From Bifidobacterium crudilactis (lineage in GTDB: Bacteria; Actinomycetota; Actinomycetes; Actinomycetales; Bifidobacteriaceae): a stretch of 64,000 bases of DNA. Location: contig NZ_JHAL01000002.1 in assembly GCF_000738005.1 (NCBI RefSeq), positions 1 through 64,000 of the forward strand, in the 5' to 3' direction. Shown here one piece after another: positions 43,905 to 52,564 of the stretch. The notes beneath the pieces are model-generated. The model was not told the DNA's origin, made no database searches, and worked only from the letters and a program-made list of their open reading frames with translations. Position numbers and translations under genes: made by a program. How positions within the stretch are numbered: position 1 is the first letter of the stretch; every line of letters starts with the position of its first letter.

Positions 43905-44624
43905 ATGACACAAGAGAATCCCAGGACTCGCACCTCGGATACATCGTCCCGTGTGGTTCACGCGGATGCGATTTACGCCGACCTGCGCGACCGTTTGATG
44001 CAGGGGAAGGTGTCTCCTCTGGAGCGCATCACTGAAATCGCGCTTGCGGACCGTTATGAGGTCTCTCGCACCCCGGTGCGTGAGGCGATTACGCGACTCG
44101 TGTCCGACGGTCTGCTGATGCGCAGGAACTCCGGTATCTATCCGTATGTGCCGAGTTACGGGGACCTGAAGGAATTGTACGAGCTGCGGATTCTGCTCGA
44201 AAAGCAGGGGATTCGCCGTATTCAGGAGGGTTTGGGCCGCTCCGACCTCACTCTGCTCACTCAGATTCACGAGCACTGGGAAAGCCACCGGAATGACAGG
44301 CCCAGACCAGATGCGAGCTTTGTATCGGAAGACGAATCCTTCCACGTCATGACGCTCCAATCCGCAGGCAACGCCTCGCTGGTGACGGTGCTCAAGGACG
44401 TCAACCGCAAAATCAGACCGGTGCGCATGTTCGATTATCTGAGCGAGGACCGCATGCAGGCCACGGTTGACGAGCACCTGGCCATCATCGACCTCATCGT
44501 GTCCGAGCGCTACGAGGAAGCAATCGAAGCCTTGTCCACACACATCATGGTCTCTGAACAGGTGGTGCTCGAACAATCAAGTCACGCCTTGTCGTTGCCG
44601 CGTCTTTTTGGGGAGGGAATCTGA
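43905..44624 (+). CDS. GntR-family regulator (FadR subfamily, FCD domain)
   Basis: A 239-aa transcription factor. The winged HTH is at residues about 20-85 (VVHADAIYADLRDRLMQGKVSPLERITEIALADRYEVSRTPVREAITRLVSDGLLMRR). An all-helical FCD effector domain follows (LKELYELRILLEKQGIRRI ... DESFHVMTLQSAGNASLVTVL ... DEHLAIIDLIVSERYEEAIEALSTHI). FCD domains usually bind carboxylic acids through a metal. ATG 43905 is chosen over TTG 43896. The stop is one base before the amidase ATG, so it is the first gene of the amidase/ABC operon. Confidence 0.9.
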   Translation: MTQENPRTRTSDTSSRVVHADAIYADLRDRLMQGKVSPLERITEIALADRYEVSRTPVREAITRLVSDGLLMRRNSGIYPYVPSYGDLKELYELRILLEKQGIRRIQEGLGRSDLTLLTQIHEHWESHRNDRPRPDASFVSEDESFHVMTLQSAGNASLVTVLKDVNRKIRPVRMFDYLSEDRMQATVDEHLAIIDLIVSERYEEAIEALSTHIMVSEQVVLEQSSHALSLPRLFGEGI

Positions 44625-44625
44625 A

Positions 44626-46332
44626 ATGGATAGAACGTCGTTGGAGCACAAGGCCCGAAGCCTGATGTCCCGTATCGGGGCGCAACAGGAATCGCTGGGC
44701 AGTGAGGTCTGGATATCCTTGACTTCGCAGGAGCGTTTGGAACAGGAGATAGCCAGAGTCGGTGACGCTTTGGATTCGGGCGAGTCGATGCCGCTGGCCG
44801 GGCTGTTCTTCGCCGCCAAAGACAATATCGACGTCGCAGGCTTCGCTACGACTGCCGCCCACCCGGACTTCAGTCATATGCCAGAGCGCTCCTCCGCAGT
44901 CGTGGCCGCTCTGGAGCAGGCCGGCGCAATCGCCCTCGGAAAGACCAACATGGATCAGTTCGCCACCGGACTGACCGGGTCGCGAAGCCCATATGGCGCG
45001 GTGCACAGTGACACCTTCCCCGACAGGGTCTCGGGGGGTTCCTCATCGGGTTCCGCAGTCTCCGTCGCCAAGGATTTCGTTGATTTCTCGCTGGGGACGG
45101 ATACCGCCGGTTCGGGTAGGGTGCCTGCGGCGTTCAACCACATCTACGGCTTTAAACCCACGTGTGGAGTGACGGTGGTTGAGGGTGTTGTGCCAGCCTG
45201 CGAATCATTCGATTGCGTATCGGTGTTCGCCAAGGATTTCGCAACGGGGTCTCTGGTGTACAGAACCCTGTTGGACCCGAAGTTCCCGGCAAGGGGACGT
45301 GGTGACGAGGCAGCCATGGCGCCGATACATCGGACGCGTCGACTGGCCGTACCCCGCGAGGAGGATCTCGCCTCTCTCAGCCCAATATTCAGGGAAGAGT
45401 TCGAGAAATGCCTTGCAGACGTTCAGAGCCACGGCTACCAGTTGGTGCCCGTCGATATGACGCCCTTCTTCGAGAGCGGCAAGCTGCTGTATGAAGGCGC
45501 GCTGGTGGCGGAACGCTATGCGGCCGTCGGGGAGTTCATGGAGCATCATCATGAGCACGCGGACCCCAGCGTGGAGCATATCGTGCTGAATGCCAAGGAG
45601 CCGCCCGCATACCGATACGTCCGGGAGAAGGACTTGCTTGCCCGTCGCATCGGGGAGACCCTGCCCTTGTTCTCCGAGTGCGAAGGCCTGCTGGTGCCTA
45701 CGACAGGCAGACATCCCACGATGTCGGAAGTCGCCGCGCAGCCGATTGCGGTGAACTCCGAACTCGGGCTGTTCACGACATTCGTCAATCTGCTCGATAT
45801 GGCGGGAATTGCTTTCCCGGTGGCTTCGACTGCGGAAGGGGAGTGCGGTGCCACGCTTCTGGTGCCCGCACTGCACGATGCCGAGGCCATTCGTATCGTG
45901 GCTGAACTCGCGGATGAGCAGCTTCCCGAATCGGATATCGAACAGGGGTCTGTGCCCATCCTGGTTTTCGGCGCTCACAGACGGGGGCAGGCGTTGAATT
46001 CGCAGCTTACGCAGCTGCAGGCACGATATCTCAGCACCGTGAGCACCGCTCCGCATTACGTGATGGGGGTTATGCCCGGGACAGGGTATCCCCGTGTTCG
46101 ACTTGTCGAAGGCGAGGCCGGCGAATCGATAACCGGCGAGCTCTGGAACGTTCCCGTGAATGCCTTCGCTCGATTCGCACAGATGGTTCGCCAGCCTCTG
46201 TCTATCGGTCCTGTCGAGTTGAGCGACGGGAGGTATGTGCTCGGTTTTCTCTGCGGCAGCGTGATTCCGGGGGAGGAGACGAATATCTCCGAACTGGAGG
46301 ATTGGCTGAGCTACGCAGAAGCGGCCGGATGA
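44626..46332 (+). CDS. Allophanate-hydrolase-family amidase (AtzF-like)
   Basis: An amidase-signature enzyme of 568 aa. The catalytic triad is visible: Lys in FFAAKDN (about residue 66), the cis-Ser in VSGGSSSGSAV (about 138) and the nucleophile in GTDTAGSGRVPA (about 161). Residues about 475-555 form the C-terminal domain special to allophanate hydrolases (YVMGVMPGTGYPRVRLVEGEAG ... ELWNVPVNAFARFAQMVRQPLSIGPVELSDGRYVLGFLC). True AtzF enzymes hydrolyse allophanate to ammonia and carbon dioxide. No urea carboxylase or cyanurate/biuret hydrolase is nearby, so the substrate could be another small ureido or carbamoyl compound delivered by the adjoining ABC importer. GGGGAGGG precedes the ATG. Confidence 0.85.
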   Translation: MDRTSLEHKARSLMSRIGAQQESLGSEVWISLTSQERLEQEIARVGDALDSGESMPLAGLFFAAKDNIDVAGFATTAAHPDFSHMPERSSAVVAALEQAGAIALGKTNMDQFATGLTGSRSPYGAVHSDTFPDRVSGGSSSGSAVSVAKDFVDFSLGTDTAGSGRVPAAFNHIYGFKPTCGVTVVEGVVPACESFDCVSVFAKDFATGSLVYRTLLDPKFPARGRGDEAAMAPIHRTRRLAVPREEDLASLSPIFREEFEKCLADVQSHGYQLVPVDMTPFFESGKLLYEGALVAERYAAVGEFMEHHHEHADPSVEHIVLNAKEPPAYRYVREKDLLARRIGETLPLFSECEGLLVPTTGRHPTMSEVAAQPIAVNSELGLFTTFVNLLDMAGIAFPVASTAEGECGATLLVPALHDAEAIRIVAELADEQLPESDIEQGSVPILVFGAHRRGQALNSQLTQLQARYLSTVSTAPHYVMGVMPGTGYPRVRLVEGEAGESITGELWNVPVNAFARFAQMVRQPLSIGPVELSDGRYVLGFLCGSVIPGEETNISELEDWLSYAEAAG

Positions 46333-46409
46333 GCTGTTCTCAACGCTCATTGCTGTGCTGCTGTCTGAAATGTCACGCGTAATTGGAAAAGGTTATAAGG
46401 AGAAACATC

Positions 46410-47381
46410 ATGAAGAAGGTACACAAGCTCTTGGCCGCTGTGGCGGCAGCCTCACTGCTGGTATTGGGGGCAGGTTGCTCTCCCGATTCCGCGGCTACTT
46501 CCACGTCATCCAGCGGGGAAACCACGACGGTGAAAATCGGCACTCTGAAGAACCAGCCGCATTTGTACGAGCCTTACTATTACGAGAAATATGCGCCCAG
46601 CGGCGTGAAGTTCGAAACGGTGCTCTTCGATTCCTCGCCAGACATCAAGAACGCCGTGGTCAGCGGTGCCATCGACTTCGGCGTCGAAGGGGCGTCGTCG
46701 GCCATCTCCGGTGCCTCATCCGGTCAGGATATCGCCATCGTCGCCAGTGCGACGAACGGAGGAACCGCCATCGTAGGCAAGCCGGACATCACTTCGCTCG
46801 CGGATCTCAAAGGCAAGAAGGTCGGATATCCGAAGGGCTCCACACAGGAGATACTGCTGTACTTGACCCTGCAGAAGGCCGGAATCGACATGAACAAGGA
46901 CGTGACTCTGGTCAACCTGCCGTTCTCGGATATGGCGACCGCATACGAGTCCGGTCGTGTCGATGCCTTCATCAGCGCCGAGAACGGTCCCTCAATCGCC
47001 AAAACGAAGGGAGCGCACGAAATCGCTTCCGCATATGACACCGACCTCGGCAAGTCCAACATCGTGCTGACCACGACCAACGCGCTGATCAAAAAGAATC
47101 CGGAGCTGGTGCAGAAAGTCGTGGAAACGCATTCCAAAGCCGTCGACTACATGAAGGACCACCCGGAGCAGGTCGCCGCAGATGTATCCAAGACCTTCGG
47201 TGTCGACAAGGATGTGGTGGATCTTGCGGTCAAGAACATCTGGCCCAGCTGGACCATCGACGCCGCATACAAGAAGCAGCTTGAGAGCACGGTTTCAGAG
47301 ATGGTGGAATTCAAGCAGATCGACAAGTCGGTTCCCGTCTCGACCCTGGTGAACGACACCTTCGTCGCCAAACTGTCATAG
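46410..47381 (+). CDS. ABC transporter substrate-binding lipoprotein (NitT/TauT, NMT1-like)
   Basis: An extracellular solute-binding protein of 323 aa. It has a lipoprotein signal peptide MKKVHKLLAAVAAASLLVLGAGC with a lipobox at LGAGC (Cys about residue 23), a Ser/Thr-rich linker and a periplasmic-binding-protein fold of the NMT1/SsuA type (VKIGTLKNQPHLYEPYYYEKYAPSGVKFE ... AVVSGAIDFGVEGASSAIS ... LKGKKVGYPKGSTQEILLYLTL). Relatives bind sulfonates, nitrate, pyrimidine thiamine precursors or ureido compounds; the neighbouring allophanate-hydrolase-type amidase favours the last. AAGGAGAAA gives a strong ribosome site. Confidence 0.9.
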   Translation: MKKVHKLLAAVAAASLLVLGAGCSPDSAATSTSSSGETTTVKIGTLKNQPHLYEPYYYEKYAPSGVKFETVLFDSSPDIKNAVVSGAIDFGVEGASSAISGASSGQDIAIVASATNGGTAIVGKPDITSLADLKGKKVGYPKGSTQEILLYLTLQKAGIDMNKDVTLVNLPFSDMATAYESGRVDAFISAENGPSIAKTKGAHEIASAYDTDLGKSNIVLTTTNALIKKNPELVQKVVETHSKAVDYMKDHPEQVAADVSKTFGVDKDVVDLAVKNIWPSWTIDAAYKKQLESTVSEMVEFKQIDKSVPVSTLVNDTFVAKLS

Positions 47382-47391
47382 TCAATCACCG

Positions 47392-47454
47392 ATGCCACCT
47401 CATAGTGGCATGGCAAACGCACATCAGTGCCGGGCCGAGATGGATCGGCCCGGC
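47392..47454 (+). promoter_or_regulatory. Two intercistronic hairpins between binding protein and permease
   Basis: ATGCCAC/GTGGCAT (47392-47411) is followed by a 10-bp stem GCCGGGCCGA/TCGGCCCGGC (47429-47454). Such stems after a binding-protein gene usually protect its mRNA or attenuate read-through, giving more binding protein than permease. The second stem ends directly before the permease ribosome site. Confidence 0.65.
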
Positions 47455-47468
47455 AGGGGGGAAGAACC

Positions 47469-48314
47469 ATGAGCGCATCGACAAAAACCATGGGCGCACC
47501 GCTGAAGGCGGCGGGTCATGTGTTGCGGCAAGCGCTGCTGGCACTGCCGATACCACTGCTAATACTGTATTTGTGGCATCTTGGTGTCGCGCAGAAGTGG
47601 GAGCTCCCGATGGGCATCAAAATGGCCTATCTCTCGTCTCCCGGGGAAGTGGTCAAGCGAATCTACGACCTGGCGTTCGGAGGAATATTCGACGACACCT
47701 TCAGCCATACCTTGATTCTGCATCTGTGGGCGAGCACGCAGCGAGCGTTGAGCGGCTTCCTCATCGCCACCGTTATCGCCGTGCCACTGGGCATCATCAT
47801 GGGGCGCGTGGCTCTGGCGAACGACATGCTCGACCCGCTGTTGAATCTGCTGCGTCCGATTCCCGTCACCGCATGGGTTCCCCTGGCGCTGCTGATCATA
47901 GGCTTCGGCGACAAGGCCACGATATTCCTGGTGTTCATCGCGTGCTTCTTCCCGATTCTGATCAATACCATCGCAGGGGTGAAACAGGTTCCCGAACGCC
48001 TGATTGAAGCGTCGTCGATGCTGGGAACCCCAAAATTTCAGCAGCTCTACAAAGTCGTCTTCCCTGCGGCGTTGCAATCCATCATCAGCGGTCTGCGCCT
48101 TGCGCTGGGGCAGGCTTGGGTCATTCTGGTCGTCGCCGAACAGGTGGGCATCAGCATCGGTCTGGGGTCGTTGATTACACAGGCGAGGGATATGTCGAAA
48201 ACCGATTTGGTCATAGCCACCATGCTGATCATCGGTCTGGTCGGTTTTCTGGCCGATCGTGTGCTGTTGCTGCTGATGAAGGTCGTCACACGCAACCGCC
48301 CCACACTGACCTGA
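47469..48314 (+). CDS. ABC transporter permease (NitT/TauT type)
   Basis: A 281-aa inner-membrane subunit with about six spans. The EAA-type cytoplasmic loop (LIEASSMLGTPKFQQLYKVVFPAALQSIISGLRLALGQAW) couples to the ATPase. It belongs to the SsuC/NrtB/TauC group. The ATG at 47469 follows a GGGGGGAAG ribosome site; an in-frame ATG at 47427 lies inside the upstream hairpin. Confidence 0.92.
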   Translation: MSASTKTMGAPLKAAGHVLRQALLALPIPLLILYLWHLGVAQKWELPMGIKMAYLSSPGEVVKRIYDLAFGGIFDDTFSHTLILHLWASTQRALSGFLIATVIAVPLGIIMGRVALANDMLDPLLNLLRPIPVTAWVPLALLIIGFGDKATIFLVFIACFFPILINTIAGVKQVPERLIEASSMLGTPKFQQLYKVVFPAALQSIISGLRLALGQAWVILVVAEQVGISIGLGSLITQARDMSKTDLVIATMLIIGLVGFLADRVLLLLMKVVTRNRPTLT

Positions 48315-48372
48315 GCCGTCATCCACTCGCAGCACTCGGAAGAACCGACGAATCGTGAAAAAGGAGAGCATC

Positions 48373-49275
48373 GTGGCCGTACATATCGGAGAGGTGCGTC
48401 AGAACACCCCGGCAGCCATTGACATCAAGGGGCTGAGCAAGGAATACACCACGGCCCGTGGCACAGTGAAGGCGATGGCCCCGATGGATTTGTCCATCAA
48501 GGCCGGAGAGTTCATCTGTGTCGTAGGGACCAGCGGATGCGGGAAGAGTACGCTGCTCAGGCTCGTCGCGGGCTTTGAGAAAGCGACGACCGGCAGCATC
48601 GCCGTCGATACGGAGGAAGTGCTGGGGCCGAGTCCCTCGCGAGGTGTGGTGTTTCAGGATTACGGGCTGTTCCCATGGCTGACGGTGCGCGAAAACGTCG
48701 CCTGGGGGCCCAAGCAGGCTCACCTGAAAACCAGTCTGGTGAAGGAGCGTTGCGACAAGTACATCGGCGCGGTCGGTCTTGAGCTGTTCGCCGATCGTTA
48801 CCCGCATGAGCTGTCCGGCGGTATGCAGCAGCGGGTGTCTATCGCTAGGGTACTGGCGAACGAACCCTCGGTGATGCTGATGGACGAGCCCTTCGGAGCC
48901 TTGGATGCTCTGACGAGACGCGGCATGCAGGAGCAGCTGTCGCACTTGCATCGTGACATCAAGACCACGGTCATATTCATCACCCACTCCATAGAGGAGG
49001 CCGTGCTTCTGGCGGACAGGGTCGTGGTGATGACCGGCGGAGCCGCGAAGAACGTTCCGGGTCATATCAGAGAAATCGTCACCATTGATCTTCCCGAGAA
49101 CAGGGATGTGAACAGCGAACATTTCAACGACCTCGAACGCAGCATCTCGCGCTTGGTGAACACCGAGGAGGACGATTCCTCGCACGGTGTCGACGCTGAC
49201 GCCTCCGCCGAGGTTCAGGCTGGCGAAACCAATGCCGAGGACGAGCACAAGCCCGTCGCGGTTCCTCGGGCTTAA
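48373..49275 (+). CDS. ABC transporter ATPase (NitT/TauT type)
   Basis: The energising ATPase, 300 aa. It has Walker A GTSGCGKST, Q-loop VVFQDYGLFPWLTV, signature ELSGGMQQRV, Walker B SVMLMDEPFGALD and switch His FITHS. The FPWLTV and SGGMQQR wording is that of SsuB/TauB/NrtD. A C-terminal tail of about 40 residues is acidic and disordered-looking. GTG 48373 is preferred because AAAGGAG lies six bases upstream; GTG 48355 has no such site. It is the last gene of the gntR-amidase-ABC operon. Confidence 0.92.
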   Translation: MAVHIGEVRQNTPAAIDIKGLSKEYTTARGTVKAMAPMDLSIKAGEFICVVGTSGCGKSTLLRLVAGFEKATTGSIAVDTEEVLGPSPSRGVVFQDYGLFPWLTVRENVAWGPKQAHLKTSLVKERCDKYIGAVGLELFADRYPHELSGGMQQRVSIARVLANEPSVMLMDEPFGALDALTRRGMQEQLSHLHRDIKTTVIFITHSIEEAVLLADRVVVMTGGAAKNVPGHIREIVTIDLPENRDVNSEHFNDLERSISRLVNTEEDDSSHGVDADASAEVQAGETNAEDEHKPVAVPRA

Positions 49276-49285
49276 CTGAGGTGAC

Positions 49286-49319
49286 GGGATGTGGCGACAC
49301 TGAAGTCGGACCACATCCC
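49286..49319 (+). terminator. Hairpin after the ABC operon
   Basis: GGGATGTGG (49286-49294) pairs with CCACATCCC (49311-49319), 10 nt after the ATPase stop and between convergent genes. There is no U-run on either strand. Confidence 0.55.
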
Positions 49320-49373
49320 CAGAGCGGCGGCGGAGATTGACGAGCGGCGGTGCGTACCCTGGAAGCCCGCCGG

Positions 49374-50612
49374 TCAGCGGGCTGCTTTGATGACGGTGAC
49401 GATGATGCCGCTGACAATCACCAATAGTCCTGATGCGATGAATACCGCCGAATATCCGGATATGGCGATTCCGACGGCGGCGATGATGGGTCCGAGCGCT
49501 ATCGAACTCAGATCGGCCACATTGATGAGGCTCAAATCGCTCGCCCTCCTGTTGTCGTCGGGCAGCAGATGAACGGCCAGGGCGGTGCTCGCCGACGCGT
49601 ATGCGCCGTAACCGATGCCTGTGAGAACCGCCAGTGTGAGGACTCCTGTCCAGCTGCCGGTGACGGCGCCGAGAACAGCGCCGATGGCGAAGACGAGTGT
49701 CGCCGACACCAGATTCCATTTGAAGCGGCGTGTGCGGTCGGTCATCCCACCTGATACCACTGCGGCGACCACAACGCAGGGCGCGTAGACAGCGGTGAGT
49801 ATCAGCACGCCGTCATCGGTGGATTGCCCGGGATGCCGGTCGGCGTAGTGAATCACATCCTGCAGGTAGTAGAAGAGATACGCCAAGGCCATGTTCTGCC
49901 CGAGTCCGAAGAGAATTCGATGCAGGCACACCAGCCAGAAATCGGAGTTGTGTGCGGCGATATCGCGCAGTTTTCGCCTCTGCCGAATCCTTGCCTGAGG
50001 TTGGATGCGGTCGCCTCGTAATGTGACGATGAACAGCATCTGCGTGACGGCGATCAGGACGCCCAGAATCATATAGACGCTGGCAGGGGATGAAACCCAG
50101 CTTTGCACGCCGGTGCCCAGTACGGGCGCCACGGCGGCCGCTATCCCCGTGCATGCCGAAGCCATGCCTCTTCTTCCCTCGGGAACGACGTCGGCGATGG
50201 TGGCCGATGTCGGTGCCAAGAGCATGTTGGCGCCCACTTGCAGCAGTGCCCACCACAGGGCGAGTTCGCCGATGGATTGCGACTCGCCAATCATGACGCA
50301 TACGGGGAGGATGACCGCCGTTCCTGCGATGAGCCAGGGAATGCGTCTGCCGAATCGGGTTCTGGTGATATCGCTGAGATGGCCGATTAGGGGATTGGTG
50401 ATGATGCCGATTGCTCCGGCGACCCCGGTCACGAGGGCCAGGGCATAGACTTTGTTCGTCGGTGCCAGAGTGTTGACCTGGGTGGGGATGGTGCTGAGGA
50501 CGGGGCCCAGAATGATTGCCCACATGGCCGTGCTGGCGGCGACGAGGGCGGGGTAGTAGCCGCGACCGATGGCGGGCCGGTCGGTGACGGCGCCTTCGAT
50601 GGCCGCGCTCAT
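49374..50612 (-). CDS. Major facilitator superfamily transporter
   Basis: A polytopic permease of 412 aa with about 12 hydrophobic spans. The intracellular loop motif DITRTRFGRRIPWL follows span 2, and TPLIGHLSD-like wording (TNPLIGHLSD) precedes it. A second GGMTDRTRRFKW loop marks the second half. It resembles sugar/cation-symporter-like or SLC45-type MFS proteins; the cargo is unknown. Its promoter region holds a near-perfect 28-bp palindrome that also occurs before the neighbouring tetR/amidinohydrolase pair, so all are probably one regulon. Confidence 0.85.
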   Translation of the reverse strand: MSAAIEGAVTDRPAIGRGYYPALVAASTAMWAIILGPVLSTIPTQVNTLAPTNKVYALALVTGVAGAIGIITNPLIGHLSDITRTRFGRRIPWLIAGTAVILPVCVMIGESQSIGELALWWALLQVGANMLLAPTSATIADVVPEGRRGMASACTGIAAAVAPVLGTGVQSWVSSPASVYMILGVLIAVTQMLFIVTLRGDRIQPQARIRQRRKLRDIAAHNSDFWLVCLHRILFGLGQNMALAYLFYYLQDVIHYADRHPGQSTDDGVLILTAVYAPCVVVAAVVSGGMTDRTRRFKWNLVSATLVFAIGAVLGAVTGSWTGVLTLAVLTGIGYGAYASASTALAVHLLPDDNRRASDLSLINVADLSSIALGPIIAAVGIAISGYSAVFIASGLLVIVSGIIVTVIKAAR

Positions 50613-50654
50613 GCGTGCCCGATTCGAGCTGTCGAAGAAGCAAAGGATGCAGAT

Positions 50655-50682
50655 TTTATATTGACCATATGGCCAATATAAA
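50655..50682. promoter_or_regulatory. TetR operator 1 (28-bp palindrome)
   Basis: TTTATATTG and CAATATAAA flank a central ACCATATGGC; only one symmetric pair is mismatched. The site begins about 43 bp upstream of the MFS start codon, where it would cover the promoter. A 24-bp version recurs at 51400-51423. Confidence 0.85.
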
Positions 50683-50725
50683 TCACCTGTCCGGTGCCTG
50701 GTCGCTTCTTGACACTGAATTAACC

Positions 50726-51331
50726 TCAGTGGTCGTTGTCTGTAACGAAACCGAAACCGGCCAGGGTCGCATTCATGATGGCGAACATGCGGTCAGAGGA
50801 TATGCGGTCGGGGTACAGCGCCACCTGAGCTCCCAGTCCATCGAGCGTGCAGATGATGGTTTCGGCGATCAGGGACGGGTCCGGAGCGCTGAGGTGCTGC
50901 TCCGCCTGGGCTCCTCTGATGAGGAGTTCAAGTGCTCTGCGCCACTCGGTATACGAGCGCCAGCGTTCCTCGGCTATGTCATGGTTCCCTAGACCGTATG
51001 CCCAGAATGCCAGTTCTATCTGCTCGCCGATGCGTCCCTCCTCGTCGTTGGGAAGCGCGTCGTGTATGGCCTGCCGCAGGGCTTCGGTGCCTGACAGACC
51101 ATTGAGGTTCGCGTCTATGCGTTCGGCGAGCTGCTGGTACGAGCGTTGCAGCGCCGCTCGCAGGATGTCGTTCTTGCTGTTGAAATAATGGGCGATGATG
51201 CCGTGCGAGACGCCTGCCTCCTTGGCTATCTCGCGAGTCGTTGCACCGGACAGACCGGCACGGGATACGACGGCGAGACAGGCATCGGCGATTTCCAGAC
51301 GGCGCTCCGCATGATTCACGATCTTGCTCAT
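50726..51331 (-). CDS. TetR-family repressor
   Basis: A 201-aa one-component regulator. The N-terminal HTH is RRLEIADACLAVVSRAGLSGATTREIAKEAGVSHGIIAHYFNSKNDILRAAL (residues about 10-60), with a BetI-like all-helical ligand domain after it. ATG 51331 (MSKIVNHAERR) is preferred; an in-frame ATG four codons upstream is possible. It is divergent from the amidinohydrolase gene, with operator 2 between them, and upstream of the MFS gene, which has operator 1. Confidence 0.9.
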   Translation of the reverse strand: MSKIVNHAERRLEIADACLAVVSRAGLSGATTREIAKEAGVSHGIIAHYFNSKNDILRAALQRSYQQLAERIDANLNGLSGTEALRQAIHDALPNDEEGRIGEQIELAFWAYGLGNHDIAEERWRSYTEWRRALELLIRGAQAEQHLSAPDPSLIAETIICTLDGLGAQVALYPDRISSDRMFAIMNATLAGFGFVTDNDH

Positions 51332-51399
51332 GAATGTAAGCATACTGAGTGGGTATCACCGGGTGTGCGAATGAGCTTGACGTGATTTCGCGTTTCATT

Positions 51400-51423
51400 T
51401 ACATTGGACAAATGGCCAATATA
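51400..51423. promoter_or_regulatory. TetR operator 2
   Basis: TACATTGG and CCAATATA surround ACAAATGG. It aligns without gaps to operator 1 (50657-50680), differing at only four of 24 positions. It lies between divergent tetR and the amidinohydrolase gene, so one bound dimer could control both. Confidence 0.8.
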
Positions 51424-51512
51424 CGTTATCGGCCATCTCGTCAGCACTCATATGCGCCGTAATGGCAACATCGCGGATCGCCCACACGGAAGCAAAGGAT
51501 GGTAAGCATTTC

Positions 51513-52391
51513 ATGATCCAGATTTCCAATCCCAGTGATATCGCGGAACTCCGGGAAGTCATCGTCGGCCCATACAAAACCTTCAACTGGTGGAATCTCA
51601 TATGGGGTTCGCTGCGTTACCCCGATCTCGCCAGCCTGAGATATGTGGAGAACAACACCGTCAAAGTACCCGATCACCGAATTGCCCGTCGCCAGCACGA
51701 ACGGCTGGTCCAGACGCTTGTGGATGCCGGTGCCGAGGTGCATGCCCTGCCCTCGGTTCCCGACGTGGACATACAGCTGTATCCCAGGGACATCGCCTTC
51801 GCCGTTGACGATACGATTTTCCTGTCTCGCTCCCGCGATCCCATCAGGCAGAAGGAGCAGAGGGCGCTTGAGTCCTTCCTCCCGCGCTTCTCGAAAGTGG
51901 AGCGCATTGCCTCCGGCCATATCGAAGGCGGTGACGTGATGGTCACCGATGATGTGGTGTTCGTGGGGTTGAGTGAAGCGACCAACCTCCAGGGTGTCAG
52001 CGCGCTCCGTGAATGCTTCGTCCATGCCGGCATCGACAGGGAGATTGTGCCCATCGAGTTCTCCGGCAGGGGAGTGGTGCATCTGGACACCAAGTTCACG
52101 ATGGTCGGGCCCAGGCTCGGCTATATCCATTCCGCCGCGCTGACTCCGTATTCGCGCAGTCTGATTGCCGCCCGCTTCGATCTCATCGAAGCGGATGTCG
52201 CAGAAGCCCGGTCGCTGATGGTCAATACCGTCGCGCTTGCTCCTGACAGAATCATCATCGACGCTAGGGCAACCCGCTTGGCCGAAGCATTGCGTGCGCA
52301 CGGCGTGGAGCCGGTGCCGCTCGATTTCTCCGAAGTGACGAAGTTCCCCGGCGGATTCCGCTGCGCCACGCTTCCTCTCCGCAGAGGCTGA
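51513..52391 (+). CDS. Amidinotransferase-superfamily hydrolase (DDAH-like)
   Basis: A guanidino-group-modifying enzyme of 292 aa. Superfamily landmarks are YPRDIAFAVDD, the acidic HIEGGDVMV (about residue 147), the catalytic His in VVHLDTKFTMV (about 190) and the C-terminal nucleophile Cys in GGFRCATLPL (about 287). This set fits dimethylarginine dimethylaminohydrolases and their relatives, which turn substituted arginines into citrulline. The actual substrate is not determined. ATG 51513 has AAAGGATGG upstream; a start at 51462 is possible. Shared operators tie it to the TetR regulator and MFS permease. Confidence 0.82.
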   Translation: MIQISNPSDIAELREVIVGPYKTFNWWNLIWGSLRYPDLASLRYVENNTVKVPDHRIARRQHERLVQTLVDAGAEVHALPSVPDVDIQLYPRDIAFAVDDTIFLSRSRDPIRQKEQRALESFLPRFSKVERIASGHIEGGDVMVTDDVVFVGLSEATNLQGVSALRECFVHAGIDREIVPIEFSGRGVVHLDTKFTMVGPRLGYIHSAALTPYSRSLIAARFDLIEADVAEARSLMVNTVALAPDRIIIDARATRLAEALRAHGVEPVPLDFSEVTKFPGGFRCATLPLRRG

Positions 52392-52564
52392 GATTCTGCG
52401 AGACTGCCGCCCGCCCTTTTCGTCTTTCGTTGTGTCTGGAAGACTATCGGGCGGGCATTGTCGTCTATGGCTGGTCGGCGATGGCTAAATTCCGGCGTTG
52501 CGAGTGACGGTCTTGTGAAATGTCGTCATCTCGGTGGGGGGCAATTGCGACAGCCGAAGTGCTT

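Noticed and set aside
46355-47038. 227-codon plus-strand frame overlapping the binding-protein gene
   Set aside because: It lacks a signal peptide and any recognisable domain; the other frame encodes a clear lipoprotein with family motifs and a strong ribosome site.
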